Below are positions 17,769-25,831 of a DNA stretch of 64,000 nucleotides, one piece after another. A model generated the notes under the pieces. That model did not search any database, was not told where the DNA came from, and saw only the letters and a program-made list of their open reading frames with translations. The position numbers and the translations under genes are program-made. The DNA is from Pantoea sp. Ep11b (GTDB taxonomy: Bacteria; Pseudomonadota; Gammaproteobacteria; Enterobacterales; Enterobacteriaceae), in NCBI RefSeq assembly GCF_040783975.1, contig NZ_CP160631.1:2480001-2544000 (forward strand), given 5' to 3'. The first letter of the stretch is position 1. Each line of letters opens with the position of its first letter.

Positions 17769-18778
17769 ACTAACTCCTCCACCGGCTTAAAGCAGGCGCG
17801 CAGGCGGCCATCGCCGAACGGTTCCAGCGGCGGTGCCTGGGTGCAGATATCCATCGCGTGCGGACAACGCGGCTGGAACGGACAGCCCTGCGGCAGACGC
17901 AGCAGATTAGGCGGATTGCCCGGGATGGTGGTCAGACTCTCGCCTTCCGCATCCAGACGCGGCACGGCATTCAGCAGGCCGATCGAATAAGGATGAGCGG
18001 GCTGATAGAAGACGTCGCGCGCCCGGCCATACTCCATGGTCCGGCCCGCATACATCACCAGCACCTTGTCGCAGATCCCCGCCACCACGCCGAGATCGTG
18101 GGTGATCATAATGATGGCCGTGTTGAACTCGCGCTTCAGCTCATTAAGCAGCGTCATGATCTGCGCCTGCACCGTCACATCCAGTGCGGTCGTCGGCTCA
18201 TCTGCGATCAGCAGTTTAGGACGGCAGAGCAGCGCCATAGCGATCATCACGCGCTGGCGCATCCCGCCGGAGAACTCATGCGGAAACATCTTCATGCGCT
18301 TGCGCGCCTCCGGCATTTTTACCGCATCCAGCATCCGCACCGACTCTTCAAACGCCTGTGCGTTATTCATGCCTTTGTGCAGTTTCAGCACCTCCATCAG
18401 CTGCTCACCCACCCGCATATAGGGGTTAAGTGAGGTCATGGGGTCCTGGAAGATCATCGCAATCTGCTCGGCACGCAGTTTATTCAGCTGATTTTCCGGC
18501 AGGTTGAGGATCTCTTTGCCGTTGAAAATCGCCGAGCCGCCGATGCGGCCATTTTTAGCCAGCAGCCCCATCAGGGCAAACGCGGTCTGCGACTTGCCGG
18601 AGCCGGATTCACCGACAATACCCAGCGTCTCTCCCGCGCGCAGCGAGAAGTTAAGGTCATTGACGGCGGTGACGTCCCCGTCGTGCGTGCTAAAGGTCAC
18701 GCGCAGATCTTTGACCGTCAGTAGCTGTTCGCTTCCCGCGCGGGCCGCCATCGCGGGCTGAAATTCATGAATGGTCAT
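17765..18778 (-). CDS. oppD: Oligopeptide ABC transporter ATP-binding protein OppD
   Basis: A 337-residue ABC ATPase, partner of OppF. It has Walker A GESGSGKS, signature HEFSGGMRQR, Walker B LLIADEP, and the C-terminal GCPFQPRCPHAM...C cysteine set. AAGGAG precedes the ATG. It lies 11 bp downstream of oppC and overlaps oppF by four bases, so the operon is translationally coupled at this end. Confidence 0.97.
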   Translation of the reverse strand: MTIHEFQPAMAARAGSEQLLTVKDLRVTFSTHDGDVTAVNDLNFSLRAGETLGIVGESGSGKSQTAFALMGLLAKNGRIGGSAIFNGKEILNLPENQLNKLRAEQIAMIFQDPMTSLNPYMRVGEQLMEVLKLHKGMNNAQAFEESVRMLDAVKMPEARKRMKMFPHEFSGGMRQRVMIAMALLCRPKLLIADEPTTALDVTVQAQIMTLLNELKREFNTAIIMITHDLGVVAGICDKVLVMYAGRTMEYGRARDVFYQPAHPYSIGLLNAVPRLDAEGESLTTIPGNPPNLLRLPQGCPFQPRCPHAMDICTQAPPLEPFGDGRLRACFKPVEELV

Positions 18779-18789
18779 CGGGAAACTCC

Positions 18790-19698
18790 TTAACGATCTT
18801 TCGGGTCGAGGGCATCACGCAGGCCATCGCCGATAAAGTTGAAACAGAACAGTGTGACCACCAGGAACGCCGCCGGATAGAGCAGCAGCCACGGCGAGAC
18901 TTCCATGGAGTTAGCCCCGTCGCTGAGCAGTGCGCCCCAACTGCTCAGCGGCTCCTGCGTTCCCAGGCCCAGGAAGCTCAGGAAGGATTCGAACAGGATC
19001 ATGCTTGGCACCAGCAGCGAGGCGTACACCACCACCACGCCCAGCACGTTCGGAACGACATGGCGCACGACGATCTTCCAGGTCGACACGCCACCGACAT
19101 GGGCCGCTTCAATAAACTCTTTGCGCTTCAGGCTGAGCGTCTGGCCGCGCACGATACGCGCCATATCCAGCCAGGAGACCATGCCGATGGCGGCAAAAAT
19201 CAGCAGGATGTTGCGGCCAAAGAAGGTCACCAGCAGGATCACGAAGAACATAAACGGAAAGGAGTTCAGGATTTCCAGAATACGCATCATCACCGAGTCG
19301 GTTTTGCCGCCCAGATAGCCGGCAATCGAGCCGTAGAGTGTGCCCACAATTACCGCGATCAGCGCAGAGGCGACACCCACCATCAGGGAGATGCGTCCGC
19401 CGATGGCCACACGCACCAGCAGGTCACGTCCCGATGAATCGGTGCCGAACCAGTGGCCGGAGGTGGTATCCGGTGGCGAGGACATCATGGCCCAGTCGGT
19501 GTCATCATAGGTAAACTGCGCCAGCATCGGGGCAAAGATTACAAACAGCGTAATCAGCAGCAGCACCAGCAGGCTGATCAGGGCAGCCCGGTTATGAATA
19601 AAGCGACGACGCGCATCCTGCCAGAGGCTACGCCCTTCTACTTCCAGCTTCTCACTGAACGCATCCAGAGCTTCGCTGTTTTTCTTACTTAACATCAT
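18790..19698 (-). CDS. oppC: Oligopeptide ABC transporter permease OppC
   Basis: A 302-residue inner-membrane permease with an N-terminal cytoplasmic part, about six membrane helices, and the EAA-type coupling loop EFIEAAHVGGVSTWKIVVRHV that contacts the ATPases. The frame starts with two consecutive ATGs (19698 and 19695) behind CGGAG. It pairs with OppB to form the channel. Confidence 0.97.
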   Translation of the reverse strand: MMLSKKNSEALDAFSEKLEVEGRSLWQDARRRFIHNRAALISLLVLLLITLFVIFAPMLAQFTYDDTDWAMMSSPPDTTSGHWFGTDSSGRDLLVRVAIGGRISLMVGVASALIAVIVGTLYGSIAGYLGGKTDSVMMRILEILNSFPFMFFVILLVTFFGRNILLIFAAIGMVSWLDMARIVRGQTLSLKRKEFIEAAHVGGVSTWKIVVRHVVPNVLGVVVVYASLLVPSMILFESFLSFLGLGTQEPLSSWGALLSDGANSMEVSPWLLLYPAAFLVVTLFCFNFIGDGLRDALDPKDR

Positions 19699-19712
19699 GG
19701 CGAACTCCGCAA

Positions 19713-20633
19713 TCAGTAACGAATTTTCGGATCGATAACGGCGTAGAGCACGTCAACAATCGCGTTAAAGACAATGGTCAGCAGACCAACCAGAATGGTC
19801 AGGCTCATCACCAGTGAGTAGTCACGGTTCAGCGCGCCGTTGACAAACAGCTGGCCGATACCCGGCAGACCGTAGATCGACTCAATCACCATCGATCCGG
19901 TGATGATGCCGACGAAAGCCGGACCCATGTAGGAGATCACCGGCAGCAGAGCCGGTTTCAGCGCATGGCGCAGCACGATGCGGCGCAGCGGTAAACCTTT
20001 CGCCCGTGCGGTGCGGATAAAGTTTGAGTGCATCACTTCGATCATCGATCCGCGGGTAATACGGGCGATGCTGGCGATATAGGCCAGCGACAGGGCCACC
20101 ATCGGCAGCAGCATGTAGTTCCACTGCCCGCCATTCCAGCCGCCGCCCGGCAGCCACTTCAGGCTGATGGCGAACAGCAGGACCAGCAGCGGTGCCACCA
20201 CGAAACTCGGTATCACCACGCCGGTCATTGCCACCCCCATCACCGCAAAGTCCCACAGCGTGTTCTGCTTAAGCGCGGCGATCACACCCGCCGTCACGCC
20301 CAGCACTACCGCGAGCAGAAACGCGGCCAGGCCGAGTTTGGCCGAGACCGGGAAAGCGTGCGCGACCAGATAGTTGACCGAATAGTCTTTGTATTTAAAC
20401 GACGGGCCGAAATCGCCGTGTGCCAGCTGCACCAGGTAATCGACATACTGTTTGCCGATCGGATCGTTGAGGTGATATTTCGCCTCGATGTTCGCCATTA
20501 CTTCCGGGGCCAGCGTACGCTCGCCGGTAAAGGGGCTGCCCGGGGCCAGGCGCATCATAAAGAAGGAGATGGTAATCAGAACGAACAGCGTCGGTAGCGC
20601 TTCAAGCAAGCGACGCAGGATGAATTTTAACAT
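19713..20633 (-). CDS. oppB: Oligopeptide ABC transporter permease OppB
   Basis: A 306-residue inner-membrane permease. The N-terminal helix MLKFILRRLLEALPTLFVLI and a coupling loop beginning FIRTARAKGLPLRRIVLRHA are typical of the DppB/OppB family. It is separated from oppA by a strong hairpin and from oppC by 14 bp. Confidence 0.97.
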   Translation of the reverse strand: MLKFILRRLLEALPTLFVLITISFFMMRLAPGSPFTGERTLAPEVMANIEAKYHLNDPIGKQYVDYLVQLAHGDFGPSFKYKDYSVNYLVAHAFPVSAKLGLAAFLLAVVLGVTAGVIAALKQNTLWDFAVMGVAMTGVVIPSFVVAPLLVLLFAISLKWLPGGGWNGGQWNYMLLPMVALSLAYIASIARITRGSMIEVMHSNFIRTARAKGLPLRRIVLRHALKPALLPVISYMGPAFVGIITGSMVIESIYGLPGIGQLFVNGALNRDYSLVMSLTILVGLLTIVFNAIVDVLYAVIDPKIRY

Positions 20634-20664
20634 TGCCGTACCTACCAGGCTGTTGCTTCACAAC

Positions 20665-20700
20665 ATAAAAATAGTAAAAGGCGGCGCCAGACGCGCCGCC
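20665..20700 (-). terminator. Partial terminator between oppA and oppB
   Basis: On the minus strand an 8-bp G+C stem GGCGGCGC/GCGCCGCC with five-base loop is followed by TTTTACTATTTTT. Sitting after oppA within the operon, it would leave most transcripts as oppA only, matching the need for excess binding protein. Confidence 0.85.
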
Positions 20701-20722
20701 ACTGCTGATAGCCTGAATGCTA

Positions 20723-22363
20723 TTAGTGTTTAATGATGTAGAAGTTTTTATCCAGGGTTTTATCCAGTGGATCTTTACCGGTGTAGCCGCCAACGTAAGG
20801 TTTAACCAGACGCGTGTTCACGTAGTAGTAGACCGGAACGATGGTGCTGTCTTTATCCAGAATCTGCTCCGCCTTCTGATAATCCGCGGCACGCGCTTTC
20901 TCATCAGAAGCCTTGATCGCGTCACGCACCACTTTATCGAACTCCTCGCTCTTATAGTGCGCGGTGTTACTGCTGCTGTTGGACAGCATGGTGTTCAGGA
21001 AGGAAGTCGGTTCGTTGTAGTCGGCACACCAGGCGGCGCGTGACACATCGAAGTTACCCTGATGACGGGTATCCAGGAAGGTTTTCCACTCCTGGTTTTC
21101 CAGCTTAATGTTCACGCCGATGTTTTTCTTCCAGATTGACGAGGCGGCAATCGCCAGCTTCTTGTGCAGATCGGAAGTGTTATAAAGCAGGTTAAAGGTC
21201 AGCGGTTTATCCGCGGTGTAGCCCGCTTCAGCCAGCAGCTTTTTCGCCTCGGCGTTACGTTTGTCCTGTGACCACTTGAACCAGTCTGGCGGCAGAATGT
21301 CCATGCCGTCGGTGGCTGGCGGCGTGTAGCTGTAAGCCGGCTTCTGGCCCTGCGCCAGCACTTTGTTGACCATGATGTCACGATCCAGACCCAGCTTCAG
21401 AGCAGCACGTACGCGCGGATCGGTGAATGGCGCTTTCTGGTTGTTAATTTCGTAGTAGTAGGTGCAGAGATAGGGATCGACGTGCAGCTCTTTGCCGTTG
21501 TCACGCTGCAGCTTTTTGAACAGCTCAATCGGCAGGTTGTTGTAGGTCATGTCGCTGCCGTTTTCGGAGAAGTAGCGGTTAACGTCGCTGACTTCTGAAC
21601 TGATTGGCAGGAAGGTCACTTTGTTCAGCACGGTGTGCTCGTTGTCCCAGTAGTTCGGGTTACGCACCAGGGTGATGCGCTCATTGATAACGTGCGCGTC
21701 CAGCTTAAAGGCGCCGTTGCCGACCCAGTTCTGAGGCTGAGTCCACTGATCGCCAAACTTCTCGATGGCCGGTTTATAAACCGGGGACATCACGGAGTTG
21801 ATCAGCAGCTTATCGAAGTAAGGTACCGGCTCGCTCAGGGTGACTTCCAGCGTGTGATCATCAATGGCTTTAACGCCCAGATCGGTGATCGGTTTTTTGC
21901 CGGCGATGATGTCATCGACGTTCAGGATATGGCCATATTGCGGGTAGCTGGCGTACGGTGAGGCGGTTTTAGGATCGACCAGGCGCTCCCAGCTGTAGAC
22001 GAAGTCCTGTGCGGTGACAGGTTCGCCATTAGACCATTTGGCATTTTTGCGCAGGTGGAACGTCCACACTTTGAAATCTTTGTTTTCGTAACTTTCCGCC
22101 ACGGCCGGGATCGGTTTACCGTTGCTGTCGTTGACCAGCAGACCTTCATAGAGGTCGCGCGCCACGTTGTCTTCCGGTACGCCCTCAATTTTGTGAGGAT
22201 CCAGCGACTGCACTTCATCGCCATTGCCGCGTACCAGCTCCTGTTTTGCAGCCAGCTCAACGCCCGCAGGCACGGTAGCCGCCAGAGCCGCATTCCCTGC
22301 CAGGGCACTCACTGCGGCGAAAACGCCCGCTGCAATCAGGCTTTTTTTCGTGATGTTGTTCAT
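20723..22363 (-). CDS. oppA: Periplasmic oligopeptide-binding protein OppA
   Basis: A 546-residue SBP_bac_5 family protein. The signal peptide covers about residues 1-29, ending ALAA before TVPAGVE. EVQSLDPHKIEGVPE, CTYYYEINNQKAPF and VKLxNQEWKTFLDTRHQG-type motifs agree with E. coli OppA. It binds di- to pentapeptides and delivers them to OppBC. GGAG lies before the ATG. In E. coli and Salmonella oppA mRNA is repressed by the GcvB sRNA; I did not verify a site. Confidence 0.97.
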   Translation of the reverse strand: MNNITKKSLIAAGVFAAVSALAGNAALAATVPAGVELAAKQELVRGNGDEVQSLDPHKIEGVPEDNVARDLYEGLLVNDSNGKPIPAVAESYENKDFKVWTFHLRKNAKWSNGEPVTAQDFVYSWERLVDPKTASPYASYPQYGHILNVDDIIAGKKPITDLGVKAIDDHTLEVTLSEPVPYFDKLLINSVMSPVYKPAIEKFGDQWTQPQNWVGNGAFKLDAHVINERITLVRNPNYWDNEHTVLNKVTFLPISSEVSDVNRYFSENGSDMTYNNLPIELFKKLQRDNGKELHVDPYLCTYYYEINNQKAPFTDPRVRAALKLGLDRDIMVNKVLAQGQKPAYSYTPPATDGMDILPPDWFKWSQDKRNAEAKKLLAEAGYTADKPLTFNLLYNTSDLHKKLAIAASSIWKKNIGVNIKLENQEWKTFLDTRHQGNFDVSRAAWCADYNEPTSFLNTMLSNSSSNTAHYKSEEFDKVVRDAIKASDEKARAADYQKAEQILDKDSTIVPVYYYVNTRLVKPYVGGYTGKDPLDKTLDKNFYIIKH

Positions 22364-22514
22364 TATTACACTCCAGTTTTATTATCGTCACCGTGGCGAT
22401 GCACTGCTACGGCGTCCCCCGTCTCCGGGCTCCCCGGCCTGTACCAGGGAGATTGACCCAAAATGGTCTTTATGCGGATGCGTTTTCTGACTGTCTCGCC
22501 GGACGGCGATCAGA

Positions 22515-24149
22515 TCAGTGTTGTCTGATGAAGTAGTACTTCAGGTCTGTCATGTCCTGCGGGTCTTTGCCCGTAAAGCCGCCAACCCAGGGCTTTACCA
22601 GGCGCACACTTACGCGGTAGTAAACTGGCACAATTGGTGAGTCTTTGTCGAGTTGTGTTTCAGCCTGCTGATAGAGGTCAGCGCGTGCCGCTTCACTGCC
22701 CGCCGTGAGGGTCTCTGACATCAGCCGATCGAAGGTTGCACTACTGTAGAATGCGGTATTAATTGAGGCGTTGCTGATCAGCATATTCAGGAAGGTGGAC
22801 GGCTCGTTGTAGTCGGCACACCAGGTTGCCCGCACCACGTCGAACTGGCCCTGATGCCGGGTCTCCAGCATGGTTTTCCACTCCTGATTCTGCAATGTGA
22901 CTTTCGCGCCCAGGTTTTTCTGCCACATTGATGCGGCCGCAATCGCCTGACGTTTATTCTGATCGGAGGTGTTGTAGAGCAGTGTAAAGCTCAGCGGATG
23001 GGCGGCATCGAATCCCGCCTCTGCCAGCAGCTTCTTCGCCGCCTCATTGCGCTGCGCCTGCGTCCAGGTGAACCAGGCGGGTGGCGTCAGCCGGATACCG
23101 GCGGTAAAGGGTGGCGTCAGGCTATAGGCGGGGATCTGTCCCTGGGCCATGATCTTATTGGCGATGATATCGCGATCCAGCGTCATCTTCAGCGCGCTGC
23201 GCACCCGCGCATCGGTAAATGGCGGCTTTTTGTTATTAATTTCGTAGTAGAAGGTGCAGAGCAGCGGACTGACTTTCACTTCGTCGCCCAGCTCTTTGCG
23301 CAGTTTGCCAAACATCTCAGGCGGCACCGCGCTGTTGGTGATATCCGTGCCGCCGCTGCGGTAGCGGTTGATGTCGCTGTTTTCCGAGGCGATCGGCAGG
23401 AATGTCCCCTGCTCAATCACCGTATGGACGTTGTCCCAGTAGTGCGGATTACGCTTCACAACGATTTTCTCATTCACCACCCAGTCGCTGAGCTGGTAGG
23501 CACCATTGCCGACATAGTGTTCCGGGCGCGTCCAGGCCTCACCCCACTGTTTAATAGCGGGTGCGTAGACCGGCTTCATCGCCGTATGCGCTAACATCGC
23601 CACCAGATAAGGTACAGGCTCGCTCAGGGTAATCTGCAGCCGATGCGCATCCAGCGCCTTAACACCCAGTTGATCGGGTGACGCTTTACCTGTCAGGATG
23701 GCGTCGATATTGGCGAAGTGCGCAGCCTGCAGATAGCTGGCATAGGGTGACGCGGTTTTCGGATCCACCAGACGACGCCAGCTATAGACAAAATCATCGG
23801 CGGTGACGGGCTGCCCGTTGCTCCACTTCGCATCCTGGCGCAGTTGAAAAATCCAGATGTCAGGCTGCGGGTTCTCCCAGCTTTTCGCCACGCCAGGCAC
23901 CACCTCACCCCGGTTATCCGTGTTGACCAGTCCATCCAGCAGATTGTGAATAATATTGGATTCCGGCACGCCTTCAGTTTTATGCGGATCCAGCGAGGAG
24001 ACTTCACCGCCGTTATTAATCACGATCGCCTGACGGGCCGCCAGTGCGGTCCCCGGCGGAACCGTAGCGGCATAGGCTGGCGAAAACGCCATCAACAGAA
24101 CAGTTGCGATAAGTGACCGCTGTTGCTGCAATTTATTCATCCCAATCAT
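22515..24149 (-). CDS. Second OppA-like peptide-binding protein (tandem paralogue)
   Basis: A periplasmic SBP_bac_5 protein of about 544 residues with a signal peptide ending SPAYA before ATVPPGT. It parallels its neighbour OppA through its whole length: EVSSLDPHKTEGVPE, CTFYYEINNKKPPF, NQEWKTMLETRHQGQFD and DKDSPIVPVYY. It keeps the CTFYYEINN signature that E. coli MppA lacks, so it looks like an OppA duplicate rather than MppA. It lies 151 bp upstream of oppA on the same strand with no strong terminator between. Starts at 24149 or 24140 are possible; the frame is open to 24194. Confidence 0.92.
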   Translation of the reverse strand: MIGMNKLQQQRSLIATVLLMAFSPAYAATVPPGTALAARQAIVINNGGEVSSLDPHKTEGVPESNIIHNLLDGLVNTDNRGEVVPGVAKSWENPQPDIWIFQLRQDAKWSNGQPVTADDFVYSWRRLVDPKTASPYASYLQAAHFANIDAILTGKASPDQLGVKALDAHRLQITLSEPVPYLVAMLAHTAMKPVYAPAIKQWGEAWTRPEHYVGNGAYQLSDWVVNEKIVVKRNPHYWDNVHTVIEQGTFLPIASENSDINRYRSGGTDITNSAVPPEMFGKLRKELGDEVKVSPLLCTFYYEINNKKPPFTDARVRSALKMTLDRDIIANKIMAQGQIPAYSLTPPFTAGIRLTPPAWFTWTQAQRNEAAKKLLAEAGFDAAHPLSFTLLYNTSDQNKRQAIAAASMWQKNLGAKVTLQNQEWKTMLETRHQGQFDVVRATWCADYNEPSTFLNMLISNASINTAFYSSATFDRLMSETLTAGSEAARADLYQQAETQLDKDSPIVPVYYRVSVRLVKPWVGGFTGKDPQDMTDLKYYFIRQH

Positions 24150-24423
24150 GCGACACGCCAACCCTTTATTAAGTATCCCGACAGGCTTAAGCAAAAAGCG
24201 TTCTCACTTTGGGCTTTCGGAGAAAAAAATTACGCTGGGCCAGAAATTATCAGAAGCCCTTGTGGGGTGCCAAAGTAAAATAGCTAAAATGTTAACTAAT
24301 TCTCTTTTATCATGAGAAGCGCGGCAGCGAAAGCGTTAATTTTTGTTCTGAAAATAACTTATGCTATTGATAAATAGATAAATTATTCGAAAACACCGCA
24401 TTAAAGGGATGAGAAGAAAAAAA

Positions 24424-24519
24424 ATGTGCCCGATCTGTCAGTTATCGGGAAAAAAGGCGCCTCTCTGCGATGAAATCGATTTCCTGAGGCGTTATCTGGC
24501 GGTTTATGAGGCTGGCTGA
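24424..24519 (+). CDS. Possible 31-residue Cys-containing small protein
   Basis: ATG at 24424 opens MCPICQLSGKKAPLCDEIDF and continues to a TGA at 24517-24519. GAGAAG lies seven bases upstream. A CPIC pair and a third cysteine suggest a metal or redox site. An in-frame ATG at 24409 would add five residues (MRRKK). No family is recognised, and chance occurrence cannot be excluded at this length. Confidence 0.3.
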   Translation: MCPICQLSGKKAPLCDEIDFLRRYLAVYEAG

Positions 24520-24644
24520 AAAATTTGTAGCAGAAAATGATGTGAAAATAGTGACATTCTTTTGCAGAAAAAAGTCTGTGATCTGAAACGCAGTAATGAA
24601 ATTTATAATTTCCAGCCCGAGTTAAGCTGCGCGAATAAATGCAT

Positions 24645-24683
24645 CGTTATGGTGCAATGAAATTCCCTTTTTGCACCATAACG
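24645..24683. repeat. 13-bp inverted repeat downstream of ychE
   Basis: CGTTATGGTGCAA (24645-24657) and its exact complement (24671-24683) flank a 13-base loop. It could end ychE transcripts, although no T-tract follows on the minus strand. Confidence 0.55.
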
Positions 24684-24722
24684 GTTCACCTGATCAATTC
24701 ATTGCCTGAAATAAGTGCGCTG

Positions 24723-25370
24723 CTAATTGAGCAGACCGGGGAAAATGGCCTTCATGCCGGTGACAACAAATTCGATGCCCAGCGCCATCAGGAGCAGGCC
24801 CATGATACGCGTGATGACGTTAATCCCGGTCTGGCCCAGGATGCGCACCATTAAGGGTGCGGCCCGGAACAGCAGCCAGCAGCAGAAGGCAAAGATAGCT
24901 ATCGCCAGGGTAAAGCCCAGCAGGTTGAGCCAGCTGTGATAGCGGGTGCTCCAGACGATGGTTGAACTGATCGCCCCCGGCCCGGCCATCAGCGGTAACG
25001 CCAGTGGCACCACACCCACGCTTTCGCGAATGGCGGTTTCTGATTTCTCCTGCTTGTTCTGTTTATCTTCACCCAGCTTGCCGCTAATCATCGACATTGC
25101 AATGGTGACCACCAGAATCCCGCCCGCAATACGGAAAGAGTCGATGGAGATGCCAAACACCCGCAGAATAGCATCGCCCAGAAAGAGCGACGTCCAGAGG
25201 ATAATAGCGACCGCCAGATTGGCGGTAAGATTGGTTTTATTACGCTCAGCCACGCCCTGATAGCGGGTCATGCTGATAAACACCGGAATAATTCCCACCG
25301 GATTAACCAGCGCAAAGAGCCCGACAAAAAATTTTATATAGCCTGATAGATCTAACAGCGCAGGATTCAC
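24723..25370 (-). CDS. ychE: YchE, MarC/UPF0056 inner-membrane protein
   Basis: A 215-residue membrane protein with about six helices, including FVGLFALVNPVGIIPVFISM and the conserved ISGKLGEDKQNKQEKSETA loop. A GTG start at 25370 follows CGGAGTAAAG and gives exactly the E. coli YchE length; the ORF is open to 25451 but that extension is not conserved. The MarC family has no established transport substrate. It is divergent from adhE, as in E. coli. Confidence 0.93.
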   Translation of the reverse strand: MNPALLDLSGYIKFFVGLFALVNPVGIIPVFISMTRYQGVAERNKTNLTANLAVAIILWTSLFLGDAILRVFGISIDSFRIAGGILVVTIAMSMISGKLGEDKQNKQEKSETAIRESVGVVPLALPLMAGPGAISSTIVWSTRYHSWLNLLGFTLAIAIFAFCCWLLFRAAPLMVRILGQTGINVITRIMGLLLMALGIEFVVTGMKAIFPGLLN

Positions 25371-25831
25371 GACTTTACTCCGTACCGCAGGGGGGAAAAC
25401 GCGCCTAATGTATGTGAAAACGGACACAGACGCCAGATGCGGGCTCAGCAATTTATGCTGTTGAACTGTGGCACATTTAGCGCTTTACGCCAGTGATTAA
25501 ATAATGGCTGGCGATAGGCGCTGCCGGGCCCCGGTGCTTTGGATACGATAAGTTTGAGAAACCCGGGCGCTGAACCCGCAGCTGAATGGTGTCAGCTTGC
25601 GTTTAAATTGATCTGAATCAAAATCGCCCTACCCCGAACCAGGTAATCTTTTCGCAACGGAAGCATTAGCGGCAGCGAAGTAAACTCTCACGGCCGCCAG
25701 AAAAGACTTATTCAGTAAACAGTTGAAAATCCAGCCGTTCCGCCGCTATCAGACGCATTAAAGCAGCGTGACTATACTCAGGGACGCAGGATTGTTTACT
25801 AAAAAAGTTTAACTTCCTTCAGGAGAGCACC
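25371..25831. other. adhE upstream regulatory region
   Basis: A 461-bp gene-free stretch. It contains the FNR box at 25608-25621, an imperfect palindrome GCTGAATGGTGTCAGC (25581-25596) that resembles a Cra/FruR site, and a TATACT hexamer (25773-25778) about 55 bp before the adhE start. A long leader is also typical of E. coli adhE. Confidence 0.6.
25608..25621 (+). promoter_or_regulatory. Perfect FNR box upstream of adhE
   Basis: TTGAT-CTGA-ATCAA matches the FNR consensus exactly. It lies 211 bp from the adhE ATG and about 160 bp upstream of the TATACT hexamer, so it is not in a classic class II position relative to that promoter. Confidence 0.75.

Larger units (their letters stand above)
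24195..24722. other. Intergenic region oppA-paralogue / ychE
   Basis: About 530 bp, A+T rich near the oppA-like gene, presumably its promoter and regulatory region. It holds a possible 31-codon ORF and a 13-bp inverted repeat, listed separately. No other feature is visible. Confidence 0.6.
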
